This document shows, piece after piece, positions 1-12,191 of a stretch of 64,000 nucleotides of DNA (positions are counted from its first letter, which is position 1; every line of letters starts with the position of its first letter). Position numbers and translations under genes: made by a program. Origin of the DNA: Brienomyrus brachyistius (lineage: Eukaryota > Chordata > Actinopteri > Osteoglossiformes > Mormyridae); contig NC_064540.1 of the NCBI RefSeq assembly GCF_023856365.1, positions 5,696,001-5,760,000 on the forward strand, written 5' to 3'. Below the pieces are notes generated by a model, which saw nothing but the letters and a program-made list of their open reading frames with translations, did no database searches and had not been told where the DNA came from.

Positions 1-110
1 CAGGAACTTAAGCCTCAATGGAGATGCGACTACTGTGCCAACCCCAGGATTTGAACCAGTCACTTTCCAATCACAGGCAAAGGGACTTAACCCCATACCA
101 AATTACCATG
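1..110 (-). repeat. tRNA-derived SINE fragment
   Basis: On the minus strand this contains a good RNA polymerase III B box (GGTTCAAATCC) preceded by GATTGGAAAGTGACT. This resembles the head of fish SINEs with the pattern 'GATCGGAAGGTTGCTGGTTCAAATCC'. It runs off the left window edge and is diverged, so I call it an old, partial copy. A true tRNA gene is unlikely because no acceptor stem can be assembled. Confidence 0.5.
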
Positions 111-2172
111 GGGTCTCAGCATCCCCAACATGCTTATTTATTATCCTCAAATTATTCCTATTAGGTCCCTGGTCTCCTTGCCCTGTTTGAGCTCTAGGTG
201 GGTGACATATGATGGCCTATAATCTTGAGTGACAGGGGAGGGCCAAGCCAGAGGCCAATCAGCTTTCAGGCTCCGCCCCTGTTCACACCCTGTCATTAAG
301 GCCCGGGCCATGAGTGTTTGCCACGGTCTGGTGGTAATTATGACAGGCTGCTCAGAGGCATGGGGTCACCAGCTCCCTTCCCACCCCCCCCCCCCAGCTC
401 CAGGGCTATTTAGGGAGCTGGTTTGTTTCTGTCTCACCACAGCTGATAATTACCTGCCCGGACATCCCTGCACACCTGCCTGACACACCGCAAGCAGCGT
501 GTGCGGGTGTCTCGCGGGGGTAATTCATCAAACGTGGGTGAAGAAACTGCCAGCGACCTGAAAAAGAGGGACAAGTGGACACAGGGTGCCGGAGCAGACT
601 GCACCGGAGTGACAGCGACACGTCCAGTCAGGATGGTCATAGCAAGTTCTGAGCTGATCATCTGGTAGATCATCTGCTTAGGACTTACGAAGTTTTTGAA
701 GTTTTCTTAACTGCCTTACAAAAATGGCTGCCGCACCAGCAAGAGGCTATGAGTGAGGTCACCTCCTCCCCACGACACTGCTGCCCCCTAGTGGCTCACG
801 CTAGCAGAACTGCATATATAAGAATCCGCACAGGCACCATTGAGCTTTTTCTACACCCCCACATGCACTCGGGCAAGTATAACATGGCACATGAACCCCC
901 CTCAACAGACATCTCAGTATCTGCTTGCCCCCCACTATGGGGACCCTAATTTGAAAAATATACCGTAGATATTTTAGTAATTCAATATCAGGACACATTT
1001 TCGGGTTTCTGCAGCCTACAAACATGATGCTTGAGTGGAACAAAAGACAGATTAACAAACAAGCGAATTCCAGGTTCTGTTTGCTGTTGGCGCTGCTCTG
1101 GCTCCTGTTTCTCGGTAACGTGGCATGAGGCAGCGCACGCTTTGCGTGGGCGGGAAGATTTCACCGCTGGGTGGCGCTGCGGAGTGCCGGACGAAGGGCT
1201 CCGCTTCCGCATGACATGTGAGCGTTCCTGGAATGCGCCAGATTTTGAGTTCTGGAAGGAACTACCGATGCCAGAATTACATGGGCTACTAAAACGGATT
1301 GGAACACCTTCTAATATGGGAAAAACTTTCGGATAATGGCCCTGTGAGTGATTAGGGACAGAGATATGGAGAGAAGGAGATGCTGGCTCCGTCCTCCACC
1401 GCAGGCGGGGAGGTACGACTTCCCGCCAGTCTATATTTGGACCCGTACAGGAGGCTCAGGCCCGATTCTGTCAGCCCTAAATAGTGTGGACTCAAACGGA
1501 GCGGATAGGCGAATCGAGAGCCCTCAAGGGGAGGAGCCAGCTTCGGGTTTTGAGGACCACCACTGCTAAACGGGTCGCACTCTGTGCCTGATGGAGTCCA
1601 GCCCGATCCCCGGAAATTCAGAGCCAAGCTGATTGGTGGCCTGGTTGGCCCTCAAGATGACAACCTACCACGCTGGCCAATCCAAGCCCTGTCAGAGGTC
1701 CCGTGTAACGCACCCACCCCTTCAAAAGCCAAGAGGCATACGTGACTGCATCACACATTAATAAGGTGAATGCCCACCCCACACAGATATGGAAGGTGCG
1801 CTGTAGCCTGAATTCAGCCCCCAGCAGGTACGGCGTTTGCCAGCTCCTTGACTGCATGGTGCTGCAAAGGGGCGTGCATCAGGATCCTGCAGAAGGGTGG
1901 GGGGGTCTGGAGTCTGCGCTGCCACATGCCACTGTTACAGTGATAAGGGATGGCATGGCAAACTTACACACACACATTCATGTAAATGACACACCAGACA
2001 CACTCGAGCCAGAGGGCCTGTTCCTCAGTCATAGATGAAAAACGGGACTGGAAGCTATAAGAAAAATAAAGTAAAGTAACTTGATAAATAAATAAATAAA
2101 TCCAAGAAGAGATTGGTGAGAGGATTCAAGGCTTGCCTCAAATGTCACATATGTGCATAAGTGCGTGCATAC
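111..2172. other. Non-coding intronic DNA of cacnb3
   Basis: No exon, RNA gene or clear mobile element was recognised here. The shared exon that should follow the alternative cacnb3 first exons (in relatives it begins GSADSYTSRPS) was looked for on the minus strand and not found. It must therefore lie left of the window. Short open frames here have no recognisable domain. Confidence 0.6.
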
Positions 2173-2424
2173 AAACACGCACGCATACACACAGACACAC
2201 ACACGCACACAAACACGCACGCATACACACAGACACACACACGCACACAAACACGCACGCATACACACAGACACACACACGCACACAAACACGCACACAT
2301 ACACACACACGCACACAAACACGCACGCATACACACAGACACACACACGCACACAAACACGCACGCAAACACACACTCACATACACAGACTCACACAGAC
2401 ACACACACAAAGACACAGACACCC
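2173..2424. repeat. Complex CA-rich tandem repeat, 38-bp period
   Basis: An alternating CA-type block is built from a 38-bp higher-order unit (AAACACGCACGCATACACAC and so on). Copies start at about 2173, 2211, 2249 and 2317, with a 30-bp variant at 2287 and a decayed end. Open frames on both strands (His-Thr rich and Val-Cys rich) are by-products of the repeat and not genes. Confidence 0.9.
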
Positions 2425-2969
2425 ATAACTGCCCTGATTACTTTTACACAAGGAGCACTAACAAAGGCACACCCCCCCCAACCACCCCCCCGCCCACTGT
2501 GCCCACAGCTCATTTATCACCCCTCCCCCCACTCTCCTAGGATCCTCTGTGAGTCAGAGTGGCTTCCGAACGGGGGACTGTTTAACCCCCTTGAGCTGAT
2601 CTTGCTGGGTGAGGGCATCACAGCAGCTGGGTTGTGTGCATTTTTTGAGGGGCTTGGGGGGGGTTAACTCCATTATGCTTTCCTGTTTTCTCTCATTCTG
2701 GGTGCCAATGCACATCAGCTGTCACGAGGTCGTCCGCATTTATCCTAACGGGTGAAGTCGGGAAGCTAGAGTGGATTTTCATCCGGGACGAGACCCGGAC
2801 CAGAACGTCACCGGCCGGCATGCTGGCATCACAGCCCGGAACAGACCGTGTCCACGCATGACCAGAGCACCAGACACTGAGCCAAAAGCCGTGCGCCGGC
2901 AAGCTGCTCCTTTTGGGCGCGAGTGTGCGACGCCAGAGGGAGCCAGCCATCCCCAGTGCCGCCATTCAC
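2425..2969. other. Unique spacer between two tandem arrays
   Basis: Single-copy sequence with C- and G-rich runs. No gene, RNA or mobile element recognised. Confidence 0.5.
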
Positions 2970-5884
2970 TGCCACGCTTCCGCCATTGTGCCATACCTCT
3001 CCATGTTCCATTCCACTTTGATCACTGCCATTGTGCCATACCTGTCCATGTTCCATTCCACTTTGATCACTGCCAATGCGCCATACCTGTCCATGTTCCA
3101 TTCCACTTTGATCACTGCCATTGTGCCATACCTGTCCATGTTCCATTCCACTCTGATCACTGCCATTGTGCCATACCTGTCCATGTTCCATTCCACTCTG
3201 ATCACTGCCACGCTTCCGCCATTGTGCCATACCTGTCCATGTTTCATTCCACTCTGATCACTGCCATTGTGCCATACCTGTCCATGTTCCATTCCACTCT
3301 GATCACTGCCATTGTGCCATACCTGTCCATGTTCCATTCCACTTTGATCACTGCCATTGTGCCATACCTGTCCATGTTCCATTCCACTCTGATCACTGCC
3401 ATTGTGCCATACCTGTCCATGTTCCATTCCACTTTGATCACTGCCATTGTTCCATTCCACTTTGATCACTGCCATTGCGCCATACCTGTCCATGTTCCAT
3501 TCCACTTTGATCACTGCCATTGTGCCATACCTGTCCATGTTCCATTCCACTCTGATCACTGCCATTGTGCCATACCTGTCCATGTTCCATTCCACTTTGA
3601 TCACTGCCATTGTTCCATTCCACTTTGATCACTGCCATTGTGCCATACCTGTCCATGTTCCATTCCACTTTGATCACTGCCATTGTTCCATTCCACTTTG
3701 ATCACTGCCATTGCGCCATACCTGTCCATGTTCCATTCCACTTTGATCACTGCCATTGTGCCATACCTGTCCATGTTCCATTCCACTTTGATCACTGCCA
3801 TTGTGCCATACCTGTCCATGTTCCATTCCACTCTGATCACTGCCATTGTGCCATACCTGTCCATGTTCCATTCCACTCTGATCACTGCCATTGCGCCATA
3901 CCTGTCCATGTTCCATTCCACTTTGATCACTGCCATTGTGCCATACCTGTCCATGTTCCATTCCACTTTGATCACTGCCATTGTGCCATACCTGTCCATG
4001 TTCCATTCCACTCTGATCACTGCCATTGCGCCATACCTGTCCATGTTCCATTCCACTTTGATCACTGCCATTGTGCCATACCTGTCCATGTTCCATTACA
4101 CTTTGATCACTGCCATTGTGCCATACCTGTCCATGTTCCATTCCACTCTGATCACTGCCATTGTGCCATACCTGTCCATGTTCCATTCCACTTTGATCAC
4201 TGCCATTGCGCCATACCTGTCCATGTTCCATTCCACTTTGATCACTGCCATTGTGCCATACCTGTCCATGTTCCATTCCACTCTGATCACTGCCATTGTG
4301 CCATACCTGTCCATGTTCCATTCCACTTTGATCACTGCCATTGTTCCATTCCACTTTGATCACTGCCATTGCGCCATACCTGTCCATGTTCCATTCCACT
4401 TTGATCACTGCCATTGTGCCATACCTGTCCATGTTCCATTCCACTTTGATCACTGCCATTGTTCCATTCCACTTTGATCACTGCCATTGCGCCATACCTG
4501 TCCATGTTCCATTCCACTTTGATCACTGCCATTGTGCCATACCTGTCCATGTTCCATTCCACTTTGATCACTGCCATTGTGCCATACCTGTCCATGTTCC
4601 ATTCCACTCTGATCACTGCCATTGTGCCATACCTGTCTATGTTCCATTCCACTTTGATCACTGCCATTGTGCCATACCTGTCCATGTTCCATTCCACTCT
4701 GATCACTGCCATTGCGCCATACCTGTCCATGTTCCATTCCACTTTGATCACTGCCATTGTGCCATACCTGTCCATGTTCCATTCCACTTTGATCACTGCC
4801 ATTGTGCCATACCTGTCCATGTTCCATTCCACTCTGATCACTGCCATTGTGCCATACCTGTCCATGTTCCATTCCACTCTGATCACTGCCATTGTGCCAT
4901 ACCTGTCCATGTTCCATTCCACTTTGATCACTGCCATTGTTCCATTCCACTTTGATCACTGCCATTGCGCCATACCTGTCCATGTTCCATTCCACTCTGA
5001 TCACTGCCATTGTGCCATACCTGTCCATGTTCCATTCCACTTTGATCACTGCCATTGTTCCATTCCACTTTGATCACTGCCATTGCGCCATACCTGTCCA
5101 TGTTCCATTCCACTTTGATCACTGCCATTGTGCCATACCTCTCCATGTTCCATTCCACTTTGATCACTGCCATTGAGCCATACCTGTCCATGTTCCATTC
5201 CACTTTGATCACTGCCATTGTGCCATACCTCTCCATGTTCCATTCCACTTTGATCACTGCCATTGTGCCATACCTGTCCATGTTCCATTCCACTTTGATC
5301 ACTGCCATTGTTCCATTCCACTTTGATCACTGCCATTGTGCCATACCTGTCCATGTTCCATTCCACTTTGATCACTGCCATTGTGCCATACCTCTCCATG
5401 TTCCATTCCACTCTGATCACTGCCATTGTGCCATACCTGTCCATGTTCCATTCCACTTTGATCACTGCCATTGTTCCATTCCACTTTGATCACTGCCATT
5501 GTGCCATACCTGTCCATGTTCCATTCCACTTTGATCACTGCCATTGCGCCATACCTGTCCATGTTCCATTCCACTTTGATCACTGCCATTGTGCCATACC
5601 TGTCCATGTTCCATTACACTTTGATCACTGCCATTGTGCCATACCTGTCCATGTTCCATTCCACTTTGATCACTGCCATTGTGCCATACCTGTCCATGTT
5701 CCATTCCACTTTGATCACTGCCATTGTGCCATACCTGTCCATGTTCCATTCCACTTTGATCACTGCCATTGTGCCATACCTGTCCATGTTCCATTCCACT
5801 TTGATCACTGCCATTGTGCCATACCTGTCCATGTTCCATTCCACTTTGATCACTGCCACATTTGATACCTGCCCATATTCCATG
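2970..5884. repeat. 45-bp minisatellite with 28-bp short units
   Basis: About 2.9 kb of highly similar 45-bp units, each carrying GCCATTGTGCCATACCTGTC followed by CATGTTCCATTCCACTTTGATCACT. There are roughly 58 full units plus nine 28-bp units that lack an internal 17 bp; the short units start near 3443, 3606, 3680, 4338, 4456, 4934, 5052, 5305 and 5468. The array ends in a decayed partial unit. Nearly every unit carries TGATCA (those with CTGATCAC keep it). Because 45 is a multiple of three, two frames per strand stay open for hundreds of codons and give 15-residue peptide repeats. Nothing supports translation. It lies inside the cacnb3 intron. Confidence 0.97.
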
Positions 5885-6560
5885 TAATTCTAAAGATCTT
5901 ACTAATTCTTTCTTCTCAGACATGCACAACTAATTGTTTTCAACTCAACCTTGGTTATTTTTTTAAATATTATTTTCAGCGCCTGATTCCTTTTAATATG
6001 TCATGTTTTGCAGTTTCCCTGTAATAATAATAAAATGTATATACTCAATTAGATTATTATTATACTCAATAATATTAACTGAGCAGGTTAAATGAGGACA
6101 ACTTTTTAAATATGAGGCTATATGAGAATATAATTATATTTCACACAAATGTGTGTATTAACATGTGCATGTTGATGAATCGATTAAGCAGAGACCGAGG
6201 CTGTGGGTGAAAACATGGCGTGACGTCGGAAGCGATGCAGCCTGGGCTCTCTGTCTGTGAGCAGGACTGGGCAGATACAGGACTGGGCAGATACAGGACT
6301 GGGCAGATACAGGACTGGGCAGATACAGGACGTGGGCTGCAGTAGATCAGGGCTTTTCTCAATTCTTAACTTTTCCACTGAAGTTTTCACTCAGGCGCTA
6401 AGTTATCTGACTTGAGCACGTCTGCGTTAATAACATCTCGTTTTCCCGGAAGCTAAATGCTCTCCCACCTCGACTCAAAGGCTCCAAAGATCCTGACAGG
6501 CGACTGACCCTATGCCCTCCAGGGCCGGAATCCCACAGCTTTCGAATAATACGCCTTGGC
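5885..6560. other. AT-rich intronic DNA, no gene seen
   Basis: AT-rich up to about 6180, then more mixed. Apart from the small 16-bp repeat at 6262-6331, nothing was recognised. Confidence 0.5.
6262..6331. repeat. 16-bp tandem repeat, four copies
   Basis: CAGGACTGGGCAGATA is repeated four times without change at 6262, 6278, 6294 and 6310, then breaks off in CAGGAC. Confidence 0.95.
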
Positions 6561-7560
6561 TTCGGGATGGAGCACGGCGGCTTCAGACAACCGGCAGCGC
6601 TGAGCCAATTACGGGCTGAAGTAGAGCAAAGCCGACATCCTGCAGCCTCCCGGGGGGCCGGGGCTGGGAGCGCTCAAGTGGCGCCATCCAGCGAGGGGGG
6701 AGCAACACTGTCCTTGAGCCTCCCGTCCTGGAAGTTTAGGGGGGCATCTGGGACAGCAAACCGGCAGGGTTGTATCTTAACGGACCATGAGCCACAACAG
6801 CATGCTTGGGAAAGTTATTGCCACGCCAGTGAAACTTCCAGTTTTATTCAAATTGACCGATATTCCACCTGCAGGCCCCGATGATTTGGAAAACCTGCCT
6901 CGGTGTTTACAGTAAGCCGAGAGAAGGCAGGAAGAATGGCACCGCACCCGGGAGCCCAATAAGAGCAGGACAACCTCCGCCGCCGATGGAGGCAGGAGTC
7001 AGACGTGATGCGCCGTCGACGTCTGGCCAGAAGGAGGAGCCAGAGACCCACGAAGCCGTAGCCGAAAAAACACTGCATTCCTCCCACGGCATATTTCCCG
7101 TTTTCTATAATAACAGCAGCTTTGCGCTTTGTCACCGAAAACGCAGCTCGGACTATATCGGCTTAAAAATAACCCGAGAGGCACCGCGGACGGCAGGATT
7201 GGTACGGAGAGATGGTGAAACGCCACACCACGGAGACCAGAGGGATGGGAAAATCACAGGCAGGAAGACAGGAGACAGAGGAGGGGGAGAGCAGCCCGGA
7301 TGGATGAGATGGAGCAACAGAAGGGAAGAAGGAGGCGGCGGACGACCGTACCTGGCTGATGAGAAAGGTGGCGCTGGAGTCGGACACGGACATGGGCGCC
7401 TAGCCGTGCGGACGCTGGCCCTGGCGCTGGCCCATCGCGCGGCTCCCGCCTTCCTGCGCTGTGCCGAGCCGCCGCGAGAAAGCCGCTCACTCTAAGTGCT
7501 GGCTAATGCTGTTAGCGCGGCCCGCGGGCGGCTGCCTGCCTGCCTGCCATTCCCGCTGCA
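6560..7560 (-). promoter_or_regulatory. CpG-rich region around the short cacnb3 first exon
   Basis: GC- and CpG-dense DNA surrounds the short cacnb3 first exon. It is densest at 7330-7580, just upstream of that exon on the minus strand. No TATA box was seen at a sensible distance. The position fits a CpG-type internal promoter driving the short isoform. Long plus-strand open frames here (for example 6881-7495) are typical stop-poor GC-rich shadows. Confidence 0.55.
7352..7393 (-). CDS. cacnb3: cacnb3 alternative short first coding exon
   Basis: This exon encodes the 14-residue N-terminus MSVSDSSATFLISQ. It nearly matches the alternative human CACNB3 start MSFSDSSATFLLNE in both length and sequence. 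It ends in phase 0 at CAG followed by a GTACGG donor (7346-7351), as expected for joining to the shared GSADSYTSRPS exon, which is outside the window. CACNB3 is the cytosolic beta subunit of high-voltage-activated calcium channels; it binds the alpha-1 interaction domain through its guanylate-kinase-like core and sets surface expression and gating. The varied N-termini of beta subunits tune inactivation and localisation. The start context is weak (C at -3). The gene is partial here: only 5' exons are in view. Confidence 0.85.
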
Positions 7561-9984
7561 TAATTGATGCCGGCGGTGTAGCCGGGGGGAGGGGGGGTGT
7601 GTGGGTGGGTCCTGGACCCTTCTCTCCACATGCCTCTCCCTCCTCATCCCGAAACCGCTCTCTGCTTGCTTTTTTTCATGGGGGGGGGGATTTATCGTCT
7701 GTGGTATGCCGAGGTCGGGTCAAACATGCACTTAATCCCACTAATACAGTCGAATTTATTTATGCTGTACCCCCCCCCCAACAAACCCCTCCCCCACCCC
7801 TTAAGCTCAAAAAGGAGTCAGATGCTGTTATCTGCCCCAATCCTGTGTCTATGGGGCACTTTTGTGCAGATGTGCAGAGACTGTGAGCCCCTTGGGATGC
7901 TGCTTTGGAACCCCCCCGTGGTGTGCTCAACACCCTCCTGCTCACAGAGCAGTACTAAGTGCCCTCTGCCTTTAATGGCCTTCTTGGTTTTAAATGTCTC
8001 TAGGCTGGATCTCTCCTTAACCTCTTCCCCTGTTACATTTGGGGGGGCATTGCAAAGGCAGCCAAATCAGGGGGGGTCACAGAGGTGAAGATGATTTTCA
8101 CCCTCTGCTTAAATGCAGGGCCATAAGGATGCATCAGGCCAGGCCCCTGAAAAGTCCTACTGAATGCACCCCCCTTAACCATTTCTCCAAGCATTTTTCA
8201 AGGCATTTTTTAAGCAGGAGGAGAAGCAGGGCTGGGGTACAGGGGGTGTGTATGAGCCCCCCCTCATCCTGGGGTCACATAGCTTGAGAGGGACTGGTTT
8301 CCATTCCAAGTAGCCTCCCTTCCTTAGCCTGGCTCCGCCCCCGATCCGTCCACATGCAAAAAGTTGTAACACCTCCTGGTACATCAGGAAATGGGGACCG
8401 GGGTTACCGAGGACAACTGTGACAGTCCCAAGCAAAGTGTCCAGAAAGAGCACGTATGATTACAGCCCAGGACTTAACGAGACACGTAAACTATGAAGCA
8501 CAAGCGAAACATGAATAAATGAGAACAACAAGCAGAAATGAACACGAAGCAAAAGCATATTTTGCTGAAACGTGCCTCCATCCCTCCCCCACCAGCACAT
8601 TTCCTACACCCATCGTTATTTAATTTGCATTTAGAGGACGCCAATTTTATTTTCCGCTCGTGGTGGACAAACCAGTGGAAGCCTCCCTGCATGCTTTCGA
8701 GATCTTTCTCATTCTCCGGTGTCAGGACGGAACTTTGAGCCGACACAGCAGAAGCGGGAAAAAACTGCAGTAAGATGGAGCTGGACGTCACCGAAGCTAC
8801 TGAAGAAAAACCGCGGTATCAATCACGTCCCTGACTTCCTCTCGGGCGGCTGATGGACACCCGCATTAAACATTTAACATGCTAGAGAGAGAGCAAGACA
8901 TAGAGAGAGAGAGAGGCAGGGGTCCTTGTTTCGCTAGAGCCACCTTTGCCCCAGCTTGTTCTGGATGTCTGTTGAGGCTAATGGTTGCGATCGATGTATC
9001 AGGCTACAGTGACCCTTAAAGGGGGGGTGGGCAAGGGGGGGTTAAGGTCTCCTTCAGGATGCCCGGTCTAACGTTACCCCAGCCTGCTTACTCTGCCCTC
9101 TGCTAAATACCCCTCCTAAGAGCCACTTTAGGCTGCATTAGTTGGAGAGCTTTTCCACGCTCTCCAGCCCCTGCGGCGGGGAGGACCACAGGCGGCAGAA
9201 GGAGGGACGGCCGGCCGGGCTCATGGAGCGACGCGCCGTGCCTGGATAGCGGCAGCTGGAGAAACTGGAAAGTCGAGAATGGGTGGCAAGGTCAATGAGA
9301 CCAAGTTATATTACCACTGGAGACTTTACATCTGAGATCTGCGTGGGGTGAAGACACACATGCAGAAATACAGAGACTATCAACACACACACACACACGG
9401 AGCACCCAGTGGGCATACAGTCATATAAGCAGGCATAAAACACAGATACACGGAGACACAAAAGCACAAGGCCCCATCGGTCACAGGCGCTGCCTTTCAA
9501 CCTCCGAGGATTGTGGGATATTTAACTCCACCCTGTCCAGGAGGCACGACAGTCCTGGGAGCCCCTGCACCTGCCCCTCTGGTGGGGGGCACAGATATGT
9601 CCGTTGTCCCTACAGTGAAAACAAGGCCGTGGTCTATAAGCACCCGGCTGATGTGAGGGCCACGCTAGCTGCCGGTAGCTTCCGTTCCCACAGCCGGAGC
9701 GAGCGCATCTTCTACTACGCCCCGTACGTTTCACCAAATCCCATCCCAAAGTTTTGTTTTTAGAGCGTTAAAAAAGCGTGGGCTTCCGTCGTGGTGTGAC
9801 TCGAGCTTGCAGTAGCCCAGAAACGTCCATAAGAAGTTATTCCTAATGCTACATCTACGATAAATAATGAAAGATGTTGACGTAGTCGGCGCTGGCAGTG
9901 GAAATGTCCAACTTACTTGCTCATTGCTAGAATTCTGCGTCGTGTCTCGCGAAAGTGCGGGGAAGCAGAGGCTCTCTGCGTCAA

Positions 9985-10165
9985 ACTCATTCGTTCATTC
10001 ATTAACCTTTATTTGACCAGGCAAAGCATTAAGAACATTAAGTTCTTATTTACAATGACAGCCTGGAAGCTGAGAACTCACTGACACTGCGAGTGTCCCC
10101 GAGAACAGGGTCCCATACTAGACCCGAACAGCCCCCGGGGGACCAGGCAGAGAGGGAATCGAATG
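9985..10165 (+). repeat. Interspersed repeat, 'ACCTTTATTTGACCAGG' type
   Basis: Begins TTAACCTTTATTTGACCAGG and continues with a 'TTCTTATTTACAATGACAGCCTGG' type core. This matches a family widespread in fish genomes ('CCTTTATTTAACCAGGAAGTC ... TTTACAAGGGAGACCTGG'). I recognise the motif but cannot assign it to a class with certainty. Confidence 0.5.
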
Positions 10166-10200
10166 CCGCCCGGGCAGAGTGGGGGATTGAGGTAGAGGGG

Positions 10201-10275
10201 TCCTGGAAGCTGGGTACTTACTGGGTCCCGGAAGCTGAGTACTTACTGGGTCCCGGAAGCTGAGTACTTACTCGG
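10201..10275. repeat. 25-bp tandem repeat, three copies
   Basis: Three consecutive 25-bp units of the form TCCCGGAAGCTGAGTACTTACTGGG; the first differs at two positions and the last at one. Confidence 0.95.
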
Positions 10276-10379
10276 CTGGAGAGTGCGGAGGGCTGCTGGC
10301 TCGCTATGCTAGGCGGTCACGGTGCGCTCCATCTTCCAGCTCGGGATGAAGTGTACTCTGCTGTTCTTAAACGATCTGG

Positions 10380-10452
10380 CTGTCTCTCTTTCTCTCCCTC
10401 CCTCTCTCCCTCCCTCTCTCCCTACCTCTCTCTCTCCTCTCTCTCTCTCTCA
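10380..10452. repeat. CT-rich microsatellite
   Basis: Pyrimidine-only block of CTCTCCCTCC-type units on the plus strand. No gene association seen. Confidence 0.85.
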
Positions 10453-12084
10453 CTTGGTTGGCAGCGACGTCACCGGGACGAATCCATTGCGCTCTCTCTT
10501 CCTATCTGCCTTTTTCAACCCCCCACCCCATCCTCACTCAGGTACCTCACCCCTCTTCCCCAGGTGGGAAAACAAGATTGGGGGGAAAAAAAACTCAGGC
10601 TTTTCGTTTCGGAGAAGGACAAATGGCACACATTTGGGCCACAATGACCAAGTCTGCACTGAGGGACTGTGCAAACGAAAAGGAGAAAAAAAGGCAAAAT
10701 AAAGCACCATCACCATGCCGACCTCGTAACATAAACAAACAGACAAACAATTCTCTCATAGCAGAACACCAGGAGCATATTAATAGTGAATAATTACTCT
10801 ATTTTAGGAAGCTTCATGGCCTTGTGTTTCAGACGTTTAAATGCCCTAAGAGACGCTGACCTGTAGGTTAACAGCTGCTTCCAACAGAAATCCCCTTCAG
10901 TGGTGTCATTAGAGGGGGTGTTTCACCAGCAGCTGCATGGCGCAAATGCCCTGGGGAGGCAGTTTTCCATGACCTGCCCCGAGCAAATCCAAAAACCCCG
11001 AACGTCGGACAGACGCCATCAGATAAGCTGGTTCCCCTACGTACATCGGCTGCTTGCTCCCCCCCCATCTGCGGGCCAAAGCAGAGCCACGTCATGCTTA
11101 CTCAACAGCGTACCAACGGCGAGGGGAAAAAAATCACCCCCACTGTCTCAAGGCCTGCTGCTTCCGTTATGGGGGGGTTGAAAGTACCCAGAGACAGCCT
11201 GGAGGCCCAGTGGTCATCATGAGGTATGGCGGTCACGGGCGGTTGCGCAGTGACAGGGACACGCATAGATGCACACACACACATGGAGCGTGCCAGCTCT
11301 CTCGGGGCCCACTGATGCCCCGTGCAACCCCCACCCGACCTCCCCCCTCTGTCGGGCCAACTGGAGTTCCCGCCCCCCGCCCCGAAGGCTTTTTATTAGT
11401 GAGCCTCTCACAACCAAAGACACAAAACAAAAACCAAACGAAAAACATTTCTCAGAGAGAAAACTAAAGATTAGGGGTGTGAGGAAGCTCTGGCATGGTA
11501 GCGGTGAGTTGCTACGCTAGCAGGTCACACCCCCACCGCGGCGTCAGCTGCACCCCGAACGTCTGTGGAAAAACAGACACTAAAAAACATCCATCTTCCA
11601 TGACCACTCAACTTGTACAGGGTCACTGTAAGCTCAGAGCCTGTTTCAATAAGTAAATAAATGTCTTTTCGCTATTTCAACATTTTACTGAACTGCATAA
11701 ATGTGGCAAACTGTGTAGATAAATACGTTTGCAAACTACATGCAGTCAGTGCCTATTTATCGGGCTCACCTGTATGCTTCTCCTGGGTAGCCTGAGTTCT
11801 TAGCAGCTTGGAGCAAAAATAGAGATTCGTCAGACTGGGCAGCATTTTTCCGGTCTTCAGTCGCCAAGCCTATGCAACCCCGTGCAGACCGCAGCCTCAT
11901 TTCCTGTCGAACCCGGTGCACCCCCCCCCCCCCCCCCCCCCACCACTGTAATCCATCCCCTTCTAGGATCGGCAAGCTGTGCCTTCATATCTGCCCTCCT
12001 TCACAAGACAGTTGTCAAAAGCACTTTCCTTTTGCACTTGTGGTCTCAGCGTTAGCTCTGTTAGCGTTACTGAATACGTCCGGT

Positions 12085-12191
12085 ATCCTCTGATCTTCAG
12101 CAGGGTGTTTTTGGGTGATGTGTGAAAATCCCAGGAGTTTCTGAGATGCTGGATCTAGCCCGTTTGTGCAGGTGTGCCTATTAATGTGGCC
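12085..12191 (+). repeat. Deleted interspersed repeat ('GTGAAAATCCCAGGAG' family)
   Basis: It starts CCTCTGATCTTCAGCAGGGT, then has GTGTGAAAATCCCAGGAG and ends CAGGTGTGCCTATTAATGTGGCC. These match, in order, blocks of a common fish interspersed element that ends '...CAGGTGTACCTAATAAAGTGGCC'. Much of the interior is missing, so this is a relic. Confidence 0.5.

Noticed and set aside
2133..2667. His/Thr-rich and Val/Cys-rich open frames
   Set aside because: Translation of a CA-type microsatellite.
2970..5884. CRISPR-like regular repeats
   Set aside because: There are no unique spacers between the repeats, the units are directly tandem, and the genome is vertebrate.
2771..5929. Long open frames of 81-285 codons on both strands
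   Set aside because: They are produced by the 45-bp repeat, whose length is a multiple of three. The peptides are 15-residue repeats without domain, signal or start evidence.
1..7351. Shared cacnb3 exon beginning GSADSYTSRPS
   Set aside because: Looked for on the minus strand and not found; it must lie left of the window.
6881..7495. 204-codon plus-strand open frame
   Set aside because: It overlaps the cacnb3 short exon antisense in CpG-rich DNA, where stops are rare by chance; no recognisable domain.
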